From Paractinoplanes ovalisporus (GTDB taxonomy: Bacteria; Actinomycetota; Actinomycetes; Mycobacteriales; Micromonosporaceae), in NCBI RefSeq assembly GCF_016834655.1, contig NZ_JAENHP010000001.1, forward strand, positions 806,001-870,000: a stretch of 64,000 nt of DNA, in the 5' to 3' direction. Shown piece by piece: positions 16,961 through 24,657 of the stretch (the first letter of the stretch is position 1; each line of letters opens with the position of its first letter). The notes beneath the pieces are model-generated. The model was not told the DNA's origin, ran no database searches, and saw only the letters and a list, made by a program, of their open reading frames with translations. Made by a program: the position numbers and the translations under genes.

Positions 16961-17689
16961 ATGTCGAAACCTACGATCGTTCTGGTGCATGGGGCCTGGG
17001 CCGACGCGTCGAGCTGGAACGCCGTCGCGGCCGCTCTGCAGAGCCAGGGATTCACCGTTCTCGCCCCGACCAATCTGCTGCGCGGGCCGGCGACCGACGC
17101 CGCGTACCTCTCTTCGTTTCTGGCCCAGCGCACAACCGGACCAGTGGTGCTGGCCGGGCACTCGTACGGCGGTTTTGTGATCACCAACGCCGCCCTGGGT
17201 GGTGGTGACGTGCGCGCGCTGGTCTATGTGGACGCGTTCATCCCCGACGAGGGCGAGACCACGTTCGGTATTCTCGACGGATCGGGCTCGGCGCTGGCGG
17301 TGCCCGACCCGACGACCGTGCTCGACCTGGCGGGTTACCCCGGCGCGCCGGAGGGCGACGTCGAGGCGTTCCTGAAGCCGGACGCGGTGCACAGCGCGTT
17401 CGCCCAGGACCTGCCGTCGGACGAGCGCTGGTTGATCGCGGCCGGCCAGCGGCCGATCACGTTGAGCGCGAACACGACGCCGTCGGTCGTGGCGGCTTGG
17501 AAGACGCTGCCGTCGTGGGCGGTAGTGGGGCTGGAGGACAGGGTGATTCCGCCCCGGACGCAGCGCTCGATGGCCGAGCGGGCCGGCGCCAAGATAACCG
17601 ATGTGTCGGCCTCGCACGTGTCGATGGTGTCGCAGCCGCAGGCCGCGATCGACGCTCTCTTGGCGGCGGCCGCCCACGTCGGCGGCTGA
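16961..17689 (+). CDS. Alpha/beta hydrolase, salicylate-esterase-like family
   Basis: A 242-residue enzyme starting MSKPTIVLVHGAWADASSW, with the oxyanion motif VHGAW and nucleophile elbow LAGHSYGGFV. A late His lies in DVSASHVSMVSQP and an acidic residue in VGLEDRVIPP. This is the small hydrolase family related to plant methylesterases and found widely in actinobacteria, usually of unknown substrate. The ATG at 16961 follows GGGGGACAGCA. It lies 23 nt after the kinase gene but appears unrelated in function. Confidence 0.88.
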   Translation: MSKPTIVLVHGAWADASSWNAVAAALQSQGFTVLAPTNLLRGPATDAAYLSSFLAQRTTGPVVLAGHSYGGFVITNAALGGGDVRALVYVDAFIPDEGETTFGILDGSGSALAVPDPTTVLDLAGYPGAPEGDVEAFLKPDAVHSAFAQDLPSDERWLIAAGQRPITLSANTTPSVVAAWKTLPSWAVVGLEDRVIPPRTQRSMAERAGAKITDVSASHVSMVSQPQAAIDALLAAAAHVGG

Positions 17690-17773
17690 CATCTCGTTCG
17701 TCCGCACCGTTGCCCGGCGCTGTGGTTGTCCGCGTCGCCGGGCATCTTCCTACGCTGCTGGTCAGTTCTGCGC

Positions 17774-17877
17774 TTGTCCACAATTCACGGTTGTCCACAG
17801 GGCGGACGCGGGGCGGGCTCGAAGATCGGTCGAACTCGATAGAATTGGTCGTGGCGGTGGCCCCCTGGGAGGGCGGG
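17774..17877 (+). repeat. Dispersed ~100-bp element, copy A, with two DnaA-box-like sequences
   Basis: Two TTGTCCACA boxes (17774-17782 and 17791-17799) are spaced 17 bp start to start. They are followed by GAAGATCGGTCGAAC, a -10-like TAGAAT (17840-17845) and a GC-rich end GGCCCCCTGGGAGGGCGGG. The same order of blocks recurs at 63353-63447 in the same orientation. It lies in the 202-nt gap between the alpha/beta hydrolase and the GNAT gene, which has no other visible content. Function unknown; DnaA titration, a vestigial promoter/leader, or a small mobile element are possible. Confidence 0.6.
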
Positions 17878-17891
17878 TAATGACGTGCTCC

Positions 17892-18413
17892 CTAGTTGGA
17901 CGAGATCGACTTCGACGAGGAGCCCGTCAGCCTTCTCGCCATGACCTGCTCACGACGTAGGCCGTCGGGCATGAGGTCGCCCAACTCGCCGGTCTCGTGG
18001 AAGCCATTTCGCTCGTACAGCTCGCGGGCCTTTGTATTGCCCTCGGTGACCGACAGCCGTAGTTCCGCGGCGCCGGCCTCGTCGGCCCACTCCGCGACGC
18101 GCCGCACGAGAAGGTCGCCCACTCCGCGGCCGCGCCCTTCCGGGGCCACGTACATCGAGATCAGCTCGACGGCCCGAACCTCATCGGTCCGTACGCCGCT
18201 CACCATCCCCACCGCCCGCCCGTCGACCGACGCCACCAGGTTGTACGAGCCGGGAAGGGCCAGCCGGGCACGCCATCGCTCCTCGCGATCACCCTCGCCC
18301 TGCCAGTCCGCCAACTGGGACCCAAAGGCGTACGCCGCCTCAGTCAGAGCCTGAAGCCGAAGCACTCGCCACAACGCCCAGTCGTCCTCGGTGAGAACAC
18401 GAATCTCGATCAT
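17892..18413 (-). CDS. GNAT-family N-acetyltransferase
   Basis: A 173-residue protein with the acetyl-CoA-binding motif A (VELISMYVAPEGRGRGVGDL, the R/QxxGxG/A pattern). Motif B follows (LRLSVTEGNTKARELYERNG, then FHETGEL). The ATG at 18413 starts the first GNAT strand (MIEIRVLTEDDW). Substrate unknown; the family covers antibiotics, protein N termini and small amines. Confidence 0.9.
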   Translation of the reverse strand: MIEIRVLTEDDWALWRVLRLQALTEAAYAFGSQLADWQGEGDREERWRARLALPGSYNLVASVDGRAVGMVSGVRTDEVRAVELISMYVAPEGRGRGVGDLLVRRVAEWADEAGAAELRLSVTEGNTKARELYERNGFHETGELGDLMPDGLRREQVMARRLTGSSSKSISSN

Positions 18414-18553
18414 CCGCGCAGCGTGCCCGGAGAGCCGCGAGCGGAGCAACCGATATGCGCACTGACGCGGGTGTTGGCCGAGCTGCAACTACCGCGACAC
18501 CGCGCCGCCCGGGCAATGAGCTTGGCGCTTCCGCGAGGGGTGCGGCGCTGGGC

Positions 18554-18922
18554 TTACTCGGCGCGGATCGCCTCGGCGAGCTGGTCGAAGGTGCGCTCCA
18601 GCTCCGCCCGCCGCTGCGTCTTGTACTCCGGGCCCGGTTCCAGGTCGTCGATGGTCGCGTCCCACACGCCGAGGTAGGTCGCCTTCCACGCCTCCACCGT
18701 CGCGGCCTCGGGCAACTGGACACCGACCCAGCCCCGACCGGCCAGCACATGCAGGATCTCGAGATTGCAGGGGACGGCAACACCCCAGTACTCGTCCGGT
18801 TCCAGCTCGACCGGATCGCCGGCCATGGCGTCCTCGACCTCACGCACCAGCCGCGCGGTCAGGCCGGACAGATGATCCGCAGCCGTGTCGTCGTCGAAGT
18901 TGCCACTGCCCCAGGTGCCCAC
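18554..18922 (-). CDS. DUF4259 domain protein
   Basis: A 122-residue protein beginning V(M)GTWGSGNFDDDTAADHL, the recognisable start of the DUF4259 family. The rest is helical and acidic (GDPVELEPDEYWGVAVPC). GTG 18922 is chosen because the family begins exactly at GTWG; nine more upstream codons are open. No biochemical role is known for the family. Confidence 0.8.
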   Translation of the reverse strand: MGTWGSGNFDDDTAADHLSGLTARLVREVEDAMAGDPVELEPDEYWGVAVPCNLEILHVLAGRGWVGVQLPEAATVEAWKATYLGVWDATIDDLEPGPEYKTQRRAELERTFDQLAEAIRAE

Positions 18923-19012
18923 GCCCAGCACCCTAGCGTGCCCATCCACGTCGGCCGGCTTCGCCGCGGCGGTGTCCAGCGCGGAGCGCTGAAGAGGGCG
19001 GGTTCCAGCCCG

Positions 19013-19957
19013 TTACGCGATGTCGGCCAGGGTGAGCTGATGCCAGTCGGTGCCGTGGAAGAAGTTCAGGGTCGGGCCCCGGCCGGTGAAGCGGTAGCGG
19101 TCGGGCAACGGTGTGCCGTCGGGCAGGGTGAGGCGGTAGCGCCCGGCCGCGCGCAGCTTGCCGTTTCCCAGTTTGCCGACCGCCACCGCGTCGTGGTCGG
19201 GGCTGTAGCCGCCGAACAGGGCGACCCGGCTGTCGTCGACGATCAGGGCTCGGGCGCCGCGGGCCAGTTTGTTGCGCCAGACCGTCAGCTTGCCGTCGTG
19301 GATGCGTACGAGGGGGAAGTCGGAGTAGTAGCAGGCCCAGGCGGTCTCGTCGGTGACGTTGAGGGCGTAGCAGTCGTCGATGTAGGGAGCGTCGCCGCCG
19401 CGGAAGCGCCATGCCTGCTCGCCGTCGGCGGTGTTCCAGCGGATCAGGCCGCAGGAGCCGAGGGGGTCGTCCCAGCCGTAGTTGCCGTAGACGCCCTCGT
19501 CGAAATAGCCGGCCCAGGCCTGCCCGGTCGGTGTGGTCAGGACTTCCTCGATGCCGTCGCCGAACGTGAACTCGGCGACCGGAGTGCCGTCGGGGTCGTA
19601 GACGATCGCGTTGCGGTCGGGACCTTCGGGGCGCAGCCGGCACCGGGCGGCCACCACCAGGAAGCGGCCGCCGGGCAGGGGCTGCGCGGTGACGTGCGCG
19701 AGCGGCATCGAGGCGATGCGCACCACGGTGGTCAGGTCGGGGGTGTGCACGGTGATCCGGACGCCGGCCGGGCGTGCGGCGCGCGCGTCGGGGGACGTCT
19801 CAGAACTCAGCGATGTCAGCGCCTCGCGGTCGTCGGGGGCCGACCACAGGGCGACTGCCTCGCCGGCCGGGCCGACCGAGACGGACAACAGGGCGTCGCC
19901 CGGCTCGGCGGGGGTCAGACGGCCGTACGGACGCAGTCGCAGTTTCTCCACGCTCAC
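19013..19957 (-). CDS. Hypothetical beta-propeller-like protein
   Basis: A 314-residue soluble protein without signal peptide or TM segment. It consists of repeated short beta strands with turns such as YDPDGTPVAEFTFGDGIEEV and RIHDGKLTVWRNKLARG, suggesting a WD40/NHL-like propeller of unknown function. It uses a GTG start. A sigma-factor relic reads the other way directly upstream. I do not recognise a named family. Confidence 0.7.
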   Translation of the reverse strand: MSVEKLRLRPYGRLTPAEPGDALLSVSVGPAGEAVALWSAPDDREALTSLSSETSPDARAARPAGVRITVHTPDLTTVVRIASMPLAHVTAQPLPGGRFLVVAARCRLRPEGPDRNAIVYDPDGTPVAEFTFGDGIEEVLTTPTGQAWAGYFDEGVYGNYGWDDPLGSCGLIRWNTADGEQAWRFRGGDAPYIDDCYALNVTDETAWACYYSDFPLVRIHDGKLTVWRNKLARGARALIVDDSRVALFGGYSPDHDAVAVGKLGNGKLRAAGRYRLTLPDGTPLPDRYRFTGRGPTLNFFHGTDWHQLTLADIA

Positions 19958-19975
19958 ATTCGATCACGCGTGGAG

Positions 19976-20103
19976 TGCAACCTTTCAGACCTGCGCCGAG
20001 TACGTGGGGTGGTCGATGGAAAGGAGACATGGTGGTTCGAGCCGACGGGGAAGACCAGTTCGTCGAATACTTCCGCGCACGGGCGCCGGCTCGCCGGGGG
20101 TGA
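19976..20103 (+). pseudogene. Truncated SigE-family ECF sigma factor start with its promoter and RBS
   Basis: AAGGAG (20021-20026) precedes ATG 20029, which opens a 24-codon reading frame ending at 20103. Its end EDQFVEYFRARAPARRG matches the usual N terminus of SigE-family ECF sigma factors, but the following LRR..AYLLCGD region is missing. Upstream, GCAACC near 19977 and a CGTGG-type -10 about 20 bp later resemble an ECF promoter. The rest of the gene appears replaced by repeats (20131-20220). This is either a decayed sigma gene or a tiny expressed peptide; decay is more likely. Confidence 0.45.
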
Positions 20104-20130
20104 TGGCGGGACCGATCACGCGGGAGAGCG

Positions 20131-20220
20131 GCGGGACGGGCCTGGAAACAGCGCTGGGCGCCGGCCCCTGGTACGGCGGGACGGGCCTGGAGACAGCGCT
20201 GGGCGCCGGCCGCTGGTGCG
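20131..20220. repeat. 45-bp tandem repeat, two copies
   Basis: Two 45-bp units (20131-20175 and 20176-20220) differ at three or four positions and share the core GACGGGCCTGGARACAGCGC. They lie between the sigma-factor relic and the 3' end of the DUF3455 gene. The remaining ~85 bases to 20306 hold smaller GTGGTGCAGTCGT-like repeats and no gene. The repeats may mark a slippage or recombination scar. Confidence 0.7.
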
Positions 20221-20306
20221 GTCGGCGCCCGGAGCGTGCGGGTCGTGCCGGTAGTGCAGTCGTACGGGTGGTGCAGTCGTGCGGGTGGTGCCGGTGGCGC
20301 GGTGGG

Positions 20307-20885
20307 TCAGTTGGTCCAGAAGACGTAGATGGCGCCGTACGGGACGGCCTTCTTCTCGCCGTCGGTGCACGCGCCGGCCGGGGCGGTGCCGCCGGAGGTC
20401 AGCAGGCGGTTGATGAACGTGGCCTTGCTGAAGATGCCGGAGCCGGAGTGGGAGTTGACCTCGAGCAGCAGCTCGGGGATGGTGCCGGCGCGCGGGCTCT
20501 CGGCCTTCTTGGCCGCCGTGACCAGGGAGCCGTCGCGGGTGGACTGCCAGCTCGGGCCGCCGAAGTGGTGCACGCGGCCGCCGGTGCCGATCAGCTGGGC
20601 CTCGGGGACGGAGGCGCCGGTGAAGATGCCGCCCGTACAGGTGTAGGTCTGGGTGCCCGACGCCACGAAGAAGGCGCTGATCGGCTTCGAACCCTTCGGG
20701 GGCTTGATCGCGGCCGGGATTCCGGGGATCGAGACCGCACGCGCGTCGGGGCCGATCGCGGCCGGGGCCACGGGGGCCTGCTCCGCGGCGGAGGCGTTGA
20801 AGGTCACGGCGCCGACGGTGGCCACCACGGCCGCCATTCCCACCCCAGCAGCGGCGCGGACCCGGGAACGCTTCGAGTTGAGCAT
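20307..20885 (-). CDS. Secreted DUF3455 protein
   Basis: A 192-residue protein with a signal peptide (KRSRVRAAAGVGMAAVVATV, cleavage near NASAAEQ). The domain starts IPAAIKPPKGSKPISAFFVA and contains TQTYTCTGG, HHFGGPSWQSTRDGS and a C-terminal IYVFWTN, as in DUF3455. The family is secreted, found in fungi and bacteria, and has no established activity. It stands alone, and a ~160-nt gap separates it from the lipoprotein gene upstream. Confidence 0.88.
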   Translation of the reverse strand: MLNSKRSRVRAAAGVGMAAVVATVGAVTFNASAAEQAPVAPAAIGPDARAVSIPGIPAAIKPPKGSKPISAFFVASGTQTYTCTGGIFTGASVPEAQLIGTGGRVHHFGGPSWQSTRDGSLVTAAKKAESPRAGTIPELLLEVNSHSGSGIFSKATFINRLLTSGGTAPAGACTDGEKKAVPYGAIYVFWTN

Positions 20886-21049
20886 GAGATCTCCTCATTT
20901 GGGGGCGTGAGCGTCGCCCCTTCAAACCGGAGACACGGAAGCCGGGCCGCTGCGGATTATGACAGCCGTCAATGCGGTCCGTTTGTCCCTCATGGATGGT
21001 ACGAACGGACCACTCTGCATTTACGCTGGTCGAAGCAAGGATGCATCGT

Positions 21050-21664
21050 TCACTCGGAATTTACTTCAACGGGGTGAACACGGCCAGCGCCGACGCCCTT
21101 TGCGGAGCAGACGGTCTGCGGATCGGCCACGAAGATCGCTGCCGTCTCGTCCGGCGGATAGACGCGGTAGCCACGGACATCGACCGGCTTGCACTCCGAC
21201 TTGTCATAGTTCGCGTAGTAGGGCCAGAGGATCAGCACGTACGCCTTCCCGCCCGGCTTGACGGAGACCGTCGTCTTGCCGGCTTCACCCGCCTCACGGC
21301 TGAACGCGGCGTTGACCTGTGTGCCGTTGTCGCCGGTCACCCACGAGACGCCCGGATATCCGTACAGGGAACAGGTCTTGCCGCTCTTGTTCGTCAAGAC
21401 CAGGTTGACGGAGTGGGTGCCCGCGGCGGCGCCACCCTCGCCGGTGGTGATGCCCAGGTCGGCGGTGTGACATCGCGTGCTTGATCCACCCCCTCCCGCG
21501 CTGGTGGGCGACGGAGAGGCGGAGGCACTGGGTGACGGGGACGACGGAGCGGCGGTGCTCGACGTTGCGCCGGGGACCGGGGCCGAGGACGACGAGGAGC
21601 CGCAGCCGGCCAGCAGCAGGGCCGATGCGCTGAAAATCACTGGCAGACGCTTCACCAAGCACAC
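21050..21664 (-). CDS. DUF4232 lipoprotein
   Basis: A 204-residue exported lipoprotein with lipobox LLAGC after the short signal peptide RLPVIFSASALLLAGC. A Ser/Pro-rich linker of about 45 residues comes next. The DUF4232 domain has the typical features LVLTNKSGKTCSLYGYPGVS and late Cys residues for a disulfide. GTG 21664 and GTG 21655 are both possible starts; neither has a clear RBS. The family is common on actinobacterial cell surfaces and uncharacterised. Confidence 0.87.
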   Translation of the reverse strand: MCLVKRLPVIFSASALLLAGCGSSSSSAPVPGATSSTAAPSSPSPSASASPSPTSAGGGGSSTRCHTADLGITTGEGGAAAGTHSVNLVLTNKSGKTCSLYGYPGVSWVTGDNGTQVNAAFSREAGEAGKTTVSVKPGGKAYVLILWPYYANYDKSECKPVDVRGYRVYPPDETAAIFVADPQTVCSAKGVGAGRVHPVEVNSE

Positions 21665-21783
21665 ATACCGCAGTAGTGCGCCTTCCTAACCGTGACGAGG
21701 GCGACGGCGAAAATCGGCGATGGCTGTAACCATCTGCTTGGCGAAGCAACCAAAGCCGAGAGCAAGCGACCCGGGGAGAGAAC

Positions 21784-22146
21784 ATGGACCGTCTGACTGA
21801 GCTGGCCGAGAACAACCTGCTGCGCGTCTTCGGTGAGCGCGACCCGCAGGCGCGGGCGAAGGCCATCGAGGAGACGTACGCGGAGAATGTCGTCTTCACC
21901 GACGCCGAGGAGGAGCTGGTCGGCCGCGAGGCTCTGGGCGCCAAGGCGCAGAAGCTGCTCGACCAGGCCCCGGACTTCGTGTTCCGCGCGACCGCGACGG
22001 CACAGATTGCGGGCAACCTGGTGATGCTGCCGTGGGCGCTCGGGCCCGAGGGCGCCGACCCTGTCGTGACCGGCGTGGACATCTCGATCGTCGAGGACGA
22101 CCGGATCGTCAAGCTCTACACATTGCTGAACGGGGCCCCGGCCTGA
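21784..22146 (+). CDS. SnoaL-like / NTF2-fold protein
   Basis: A 120-residue protein. The N-terminal helix (LLRVFGERDPQARAKAIEET) followed by YAENVVFTDAEEELVGREAL is the pattern of SnoaL-like NTF2-fold proteins. The fold serves as polyketide cyclase, isomerase or ligand-binding domain, and no catalytic residues can be assigned here. ATG 21784 follows GGGGAGAGAAC. It is divergent from the lipoprotein gene. Confidence 0.85.
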   Translation: MDRLTELAENNLLRVFGERDPQARAKAIEETYAENVVFTDAEEELVGREALGAKAQKLLDQAPDFVFRATATAQIAGNLVMLPWALGPEGADPVVTGVDISIVEDDRIVKLYTLLNGAPA

Positions 22147-22186
22147 GCGGCGAGGACCCCGTCCCTGTTCACGTTCGCGCGGGCGG

Positions 22187-22360
22187 TCAGGACTTGAAGG
22201 CGTCCTTGACGTTCTCCACGGCCTGCTTGACCTTGGATTCGCGCTGGTCGGCCTTGCCCTCGGCCTCGAGACGCTCGTCGTCGGTGGCGCGGCCGACGCC
22301 TTCCTTGACCTTGCCGCCGAGCTCTTCGGACTTGTTGTCAACCTTGTCGTCGAATGCCAT
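22187..22360 (-). CDS. CsbD-family stress protein
   Basis: A 57-residue, highly charged helical protein (MAFDDKVDNKSEELGGKVKE, GVGRATDDERLEAEGKADQR). The motif order matches the CsbD family, general-stress proteins of unknown mechanism that are often sigma-B dependent. ATG 22360 is preceded by GGAGG. A sigma-B-like promoter lies 36-61 nt upstream, agreeing with the family's regulation. Confidence 0.92.
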   Translation of the reverse strand: MAFDDKVDNKSEELGGKVKEGVGRATDDERLEAEGKADQRESKVKQAVENVKDAFKS

Positions 22361-22395
22361 GACAGCCTCCACATCGTCGTGCCAACGCACTCCGG

Positions 22396-22421
22396 GTACC
22401 CATGCTTGCCGAATGGCAACC
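22396..22421 (-). promoter_or_regulatory. Sigma-B-type promoter for the CsbD gene
   Basis: On the minus strand GGTTGC (22421-22416) and GGGTAC (22401-22396) are separated by exactly 14 bp. This fits the actinobacterial sigma-B-group consensus GNNT-N14-16-GGGTAC/T. Initiation would fall about 28 nt before the CsbD ATG. The fit of promoter class and gene family is mutual support. Confidence 0.6.
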
Positions 22422-22497
22422 ATTGATCGCGGTGTGAGCCAGGAGACGGTCAGGCGACGTTTCGGCGGGGGCCGGCCTCGGAGGCCGAGCGACGATG

Positions 22498-23151
22498 TCA
22501 GGCCGGGTCGGGGGCCGGGGACGGCTCGGTGACCGGGTGGCGCAGGCCGGGGTGGCCGGGCGGGAGCGTACGGCGGATGACCCACCAGCTGCCGGCCAGG
22601 CACGCGGCGATGAGCGGCCACGTCAGGGCGACCCGCATCACGCCGAGCGCGAAGACCTCACCGGCGGCGTAGAGGGGCAGAAAGACCGCTACCCGTACGA
22701 CGTACTGCAGCACCCACACCCAGCTGGCCAGCCCGTACGAGCGCAGCAGGGCCGGGTCGCGCCGCCACCGCGTCTTCTGCCCGAGCACTCCCCCGACCAC
22801 GACGCCCAGCAGCGGCCACCGGATCACGATGCTGACCGCCCAGGCCAGGGCGCTGGCGGCGTTGCTGAACAGCTGGATGAGGAAGAAGTTCTCGGCCCTG
22901 CCGGTGTAGAGCGCGATCAGCGCCGCCACGCACACGCCGAGCAGGCCGATCACCACCGCGCGAGGCTTGTCGCCGGAGCGCAGCCGCCACACCGACAGGC
23001 CCAGCGCGAAGACGACGGCCACGATCGCCCCGGCCCAGATCGACTGGCGGAAAATCAGCCAGCCCGCAACAAATCCCACCGTCGGCAGCGTCGCGTCGAG
23101 CGCGGCCCGCCGCCCGTTCAGCAGCTGTGCCAGCGACTCCGGCTGCGTCAT
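22498..23151 (-). CDS. DUF3159 membrane protein
   Basis: A 217-residue integral membrane protein with about six TM helices. It shows the pattern typical of DUF3159: a charged start (LAQLLNGRRAALDATLPTVG), the RWPLLGVVVGGVLGQ segment, then WRRDPALLRSY and LQYVVRVAVFLPLYAAG. ATG 23151 is chosen over 23169. The family is widespread in actinobacteria and its role is unknown. It ends in a Pro-rich tail. Confidence 0.87.
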   Translation of the reverse strand: MTQPESLAQLLNGRRAALDATLPTVGFVAGWLIFRQSIWAGAIVAVVFALGLSVWRLRSGDKPRAVVIGLLGVCVAALIALYTGRAENFFLIQLFSNAASALAWAVSIVIRWPLLGVVVGGVLGQKTRWRRDPALLRSYGLASWVWVLQYVVRVAVFLPLYAAGEVFALGVMRVALTWPLIAACLAGSWWVIRRTLPPGHPGLRHPVTEPSPAPDPA

Positions 23152-23233
23152 CCCAACCCCGCTTCTCACAAGAGGTTAGGAAAGCCTAACCGCACCCTCG
23201 GCCGGCGCTCACCCGAGGTGGACGATCGACGCG

Positions 23234-23385
23234 CCGGGCGGGCGTTCAACCGGTACGTGCCCAACTGGCGGGCGCTCAACAGGCGACTGCGTCACAGGCG
23301 GGCACTCGACTGGCGGGCGCTCAACAGGCGGCGGCCTAACCGGCGGGCACTCAATTGGCGGGCGCTCAACAGGCGGGTGGGCTGT
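23234..23385. repeat. 15-bp-period degenerate tandem repeats (GGCGGGCGCTCAAC)
   Basis: Within the 343-nt gap between the DUF3159 gene and the cellulase, about ten degenerate units with 15-bp period carry the core TGGCGGGCGCTCAAC or variants. No gene lies here. The forward strand could read WRALN-type pentapeptides, but the frame lacks a start and codon character. It may be a slippage-generated array. Confidence 0.65.
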
Positions 23386-23458
23386 TGCCGACGGGGGCCG
23401 GGAGTTCTAGCATCGCGGCAATCACACATTGACGTCCGTCGAAGCGTTGGCGCCACCG

Positions 23459-23472
23459 TCGAAGCGCTTCGA
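23459..23472. promoter_or_regulatory. LacI-family operator candidate upstream of the cellulase
   Basis: TCGAAGCGCTTCGA is a perfect 14-bp palindrome 22 nt before the GH12 ATG; a half-matching TCGAAGCGTT lies about 20 bp further upstream. The central AGCGCT and length match operators of LacI-type repressors, such as CebR (TGGGAGCGCTCCCA), that control cellulose use in actinobacteria. Repression until a cello-oligosaccharide binds the repressor is the inferred role. Confidence 0.55.
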
Positions 23473-23494
23473 TGAATGTCGGGAAGAAGGAGAG

Positions 23495-24598
23495 ATGCGC
23501 AGTCGGACTCTTGCGCTCGCGCTGGCCGCCACGGTGACGGCCACGGGAGGGGCGGCTGTCCTCACCGCCCTGCCGGCGTCGGCGGCGGCGGGGTGCCGGG
23601 TGGCCTACTCGATCAGCAGTTCCTGGCCGGGCGGGTTCGGGGCCAATGTGACGATCACGAATCTGGGTGACCCGCTCAGTTCGTGGACGCTCGTGTGGAC
23701 GTACGGGAATGGGCAGACCGTGACCCAGGCCTGGAACACGAACCTCACGCAGAGCGGGTCGACCGTGACGGCCCGGAACGCGGGCTACAACGGATCGCTC
23801 GCGACCAACGGGACGGTGTCGTTCGGCTTCAACGGGTCGGTGAGCGGCACCAACAGCGTGCCGACGGCGTTCACGCTGAACGGCACGGCCTGCACCGGAA
23901 CGACGACGCCGGGCACGACACCGCCGACTACACCGCCGACCACCGGTGGTGTTCCGAGCGACGCGGCCTGGGTCGACTCGGGGCAGTGGGCCTCGTGGAC
24001 GAACAACGGCTACACGCTCTACAACAACATCTGGGGCTCGGGCGCGGGAACGCAGACGATCTGGGCGCGCAGCGGCACCAACTGGGGTGTCGTCGCCAAC
24101 CATCCGCGCACCAGTGGCGTGAAGTCGTACCCGAACACCGGCAAGACGCTGAACCGCACGCTGAGCTCGCTGTCCAGCGTGACCAGTTCGTTCAACGTGT
24201 CGGTGCCGGCCGACGGCGACTACGCCACCACGTACGACATCTGGGCCGACAACCACGCGTACGAAGTCATGATCTGGACCAACCAGCACGGCGCGGTGGG
24301 TCCGATCGCCGAGCAGTACGACGCGAACGGGGCCGTGCCGAACGTCCGCAACCTGTCGGTCGGCGGGCACACCTGGAACGTCTACCGCGGCTCGAACGGG
24401 GCCAACGCGGTGTTCTCGTTCATCCGCACCAACACCGGTTCGGGCACGATCGACCTGCTGGCCGTCATGAACTGGCTGCGCACCAACAACTGGTGGGGCA
24501 ACGTGACCGTGGGTGAGCTCCAGTTCGGCTTCGAGATCACCGGCACCGCCGGGCAGTCGAACTTCACCACGAACAGCTTCTCGCTGAGCTACAGCTGA
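23495..24598 (+). CDS. Secreted endoglucanase: CBM2 - linker - GH12
   Basis: The 367-residue protein has a signal peptide (residues 1-31, cleaved near ASAAA). A CBM2 cellulose-binding module follows (about 34-133; CRVAYSISSSWPGGFGANVT, with Cys34/Cys133). A Thr/Pro linker (135-152) leads to a GH12 catalytic domain (155-367). The GH12 nucleophile is probably Glu257 in HAYEVMIWTNQHG and the acid/base Glu348 in LQFGFEI. The binding module is N-terminal. ATG 23495 has AAGGAGAG upstream. It hydrolyses beta-1,4-glucan outside the cell. A palindrome overlapping the leader suggests LacI-type control. Confidence 0.93.
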   Translation: MRSRTLALALAATVTATGGAAVLTALPASAAAGCRVAYSISSSWPGGFGANVTITNLGDPLSSWTLVWTYGNGQTVTQAWNTNLTQSGSTVTARNAGYNGSLATNGTVSFGFNGSVSGTNSVPTAFTLNGTACTGTTTPGTTPPTTPPTTGGVPSDAAWVDSGQWASWTNNGYTLYNNIWGSGAGTQTIWARSGTNWGVVANHPRTSGVKSYPNTGKTLNRTLSSLSSVTSSFNVSVPADGDYATTYDIWADNHAYEVMIWTNQHGAVGPIAEQYDANGAVPNVRNLSVGGHTWNVYRGSNGANAVFSFIRTNTGSGTIDLLAVMNWLRTNNWWGNVTVGELQFGFEITGTAGQSNFTTNSFSLSYS

Positions 24599-24657
24599 GG
24601 CCGGGGCCGGCCCGGGGCTGTCCTCCCCCGGCCGGCGCAGCCCCCTAAGCTCGGGGA

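Noticed and set aside
17774..17877. Replication origin
   Set aside because: Only two DnaA-box-like sites, no AT-rich unwinding region and no dnaA/dnaN nearby.
22495..23475. Plus-strand protein with WRALN repeats
   Set aside because: Runs antisense through the DUF3159 gene into a repeat array; no start context or family.
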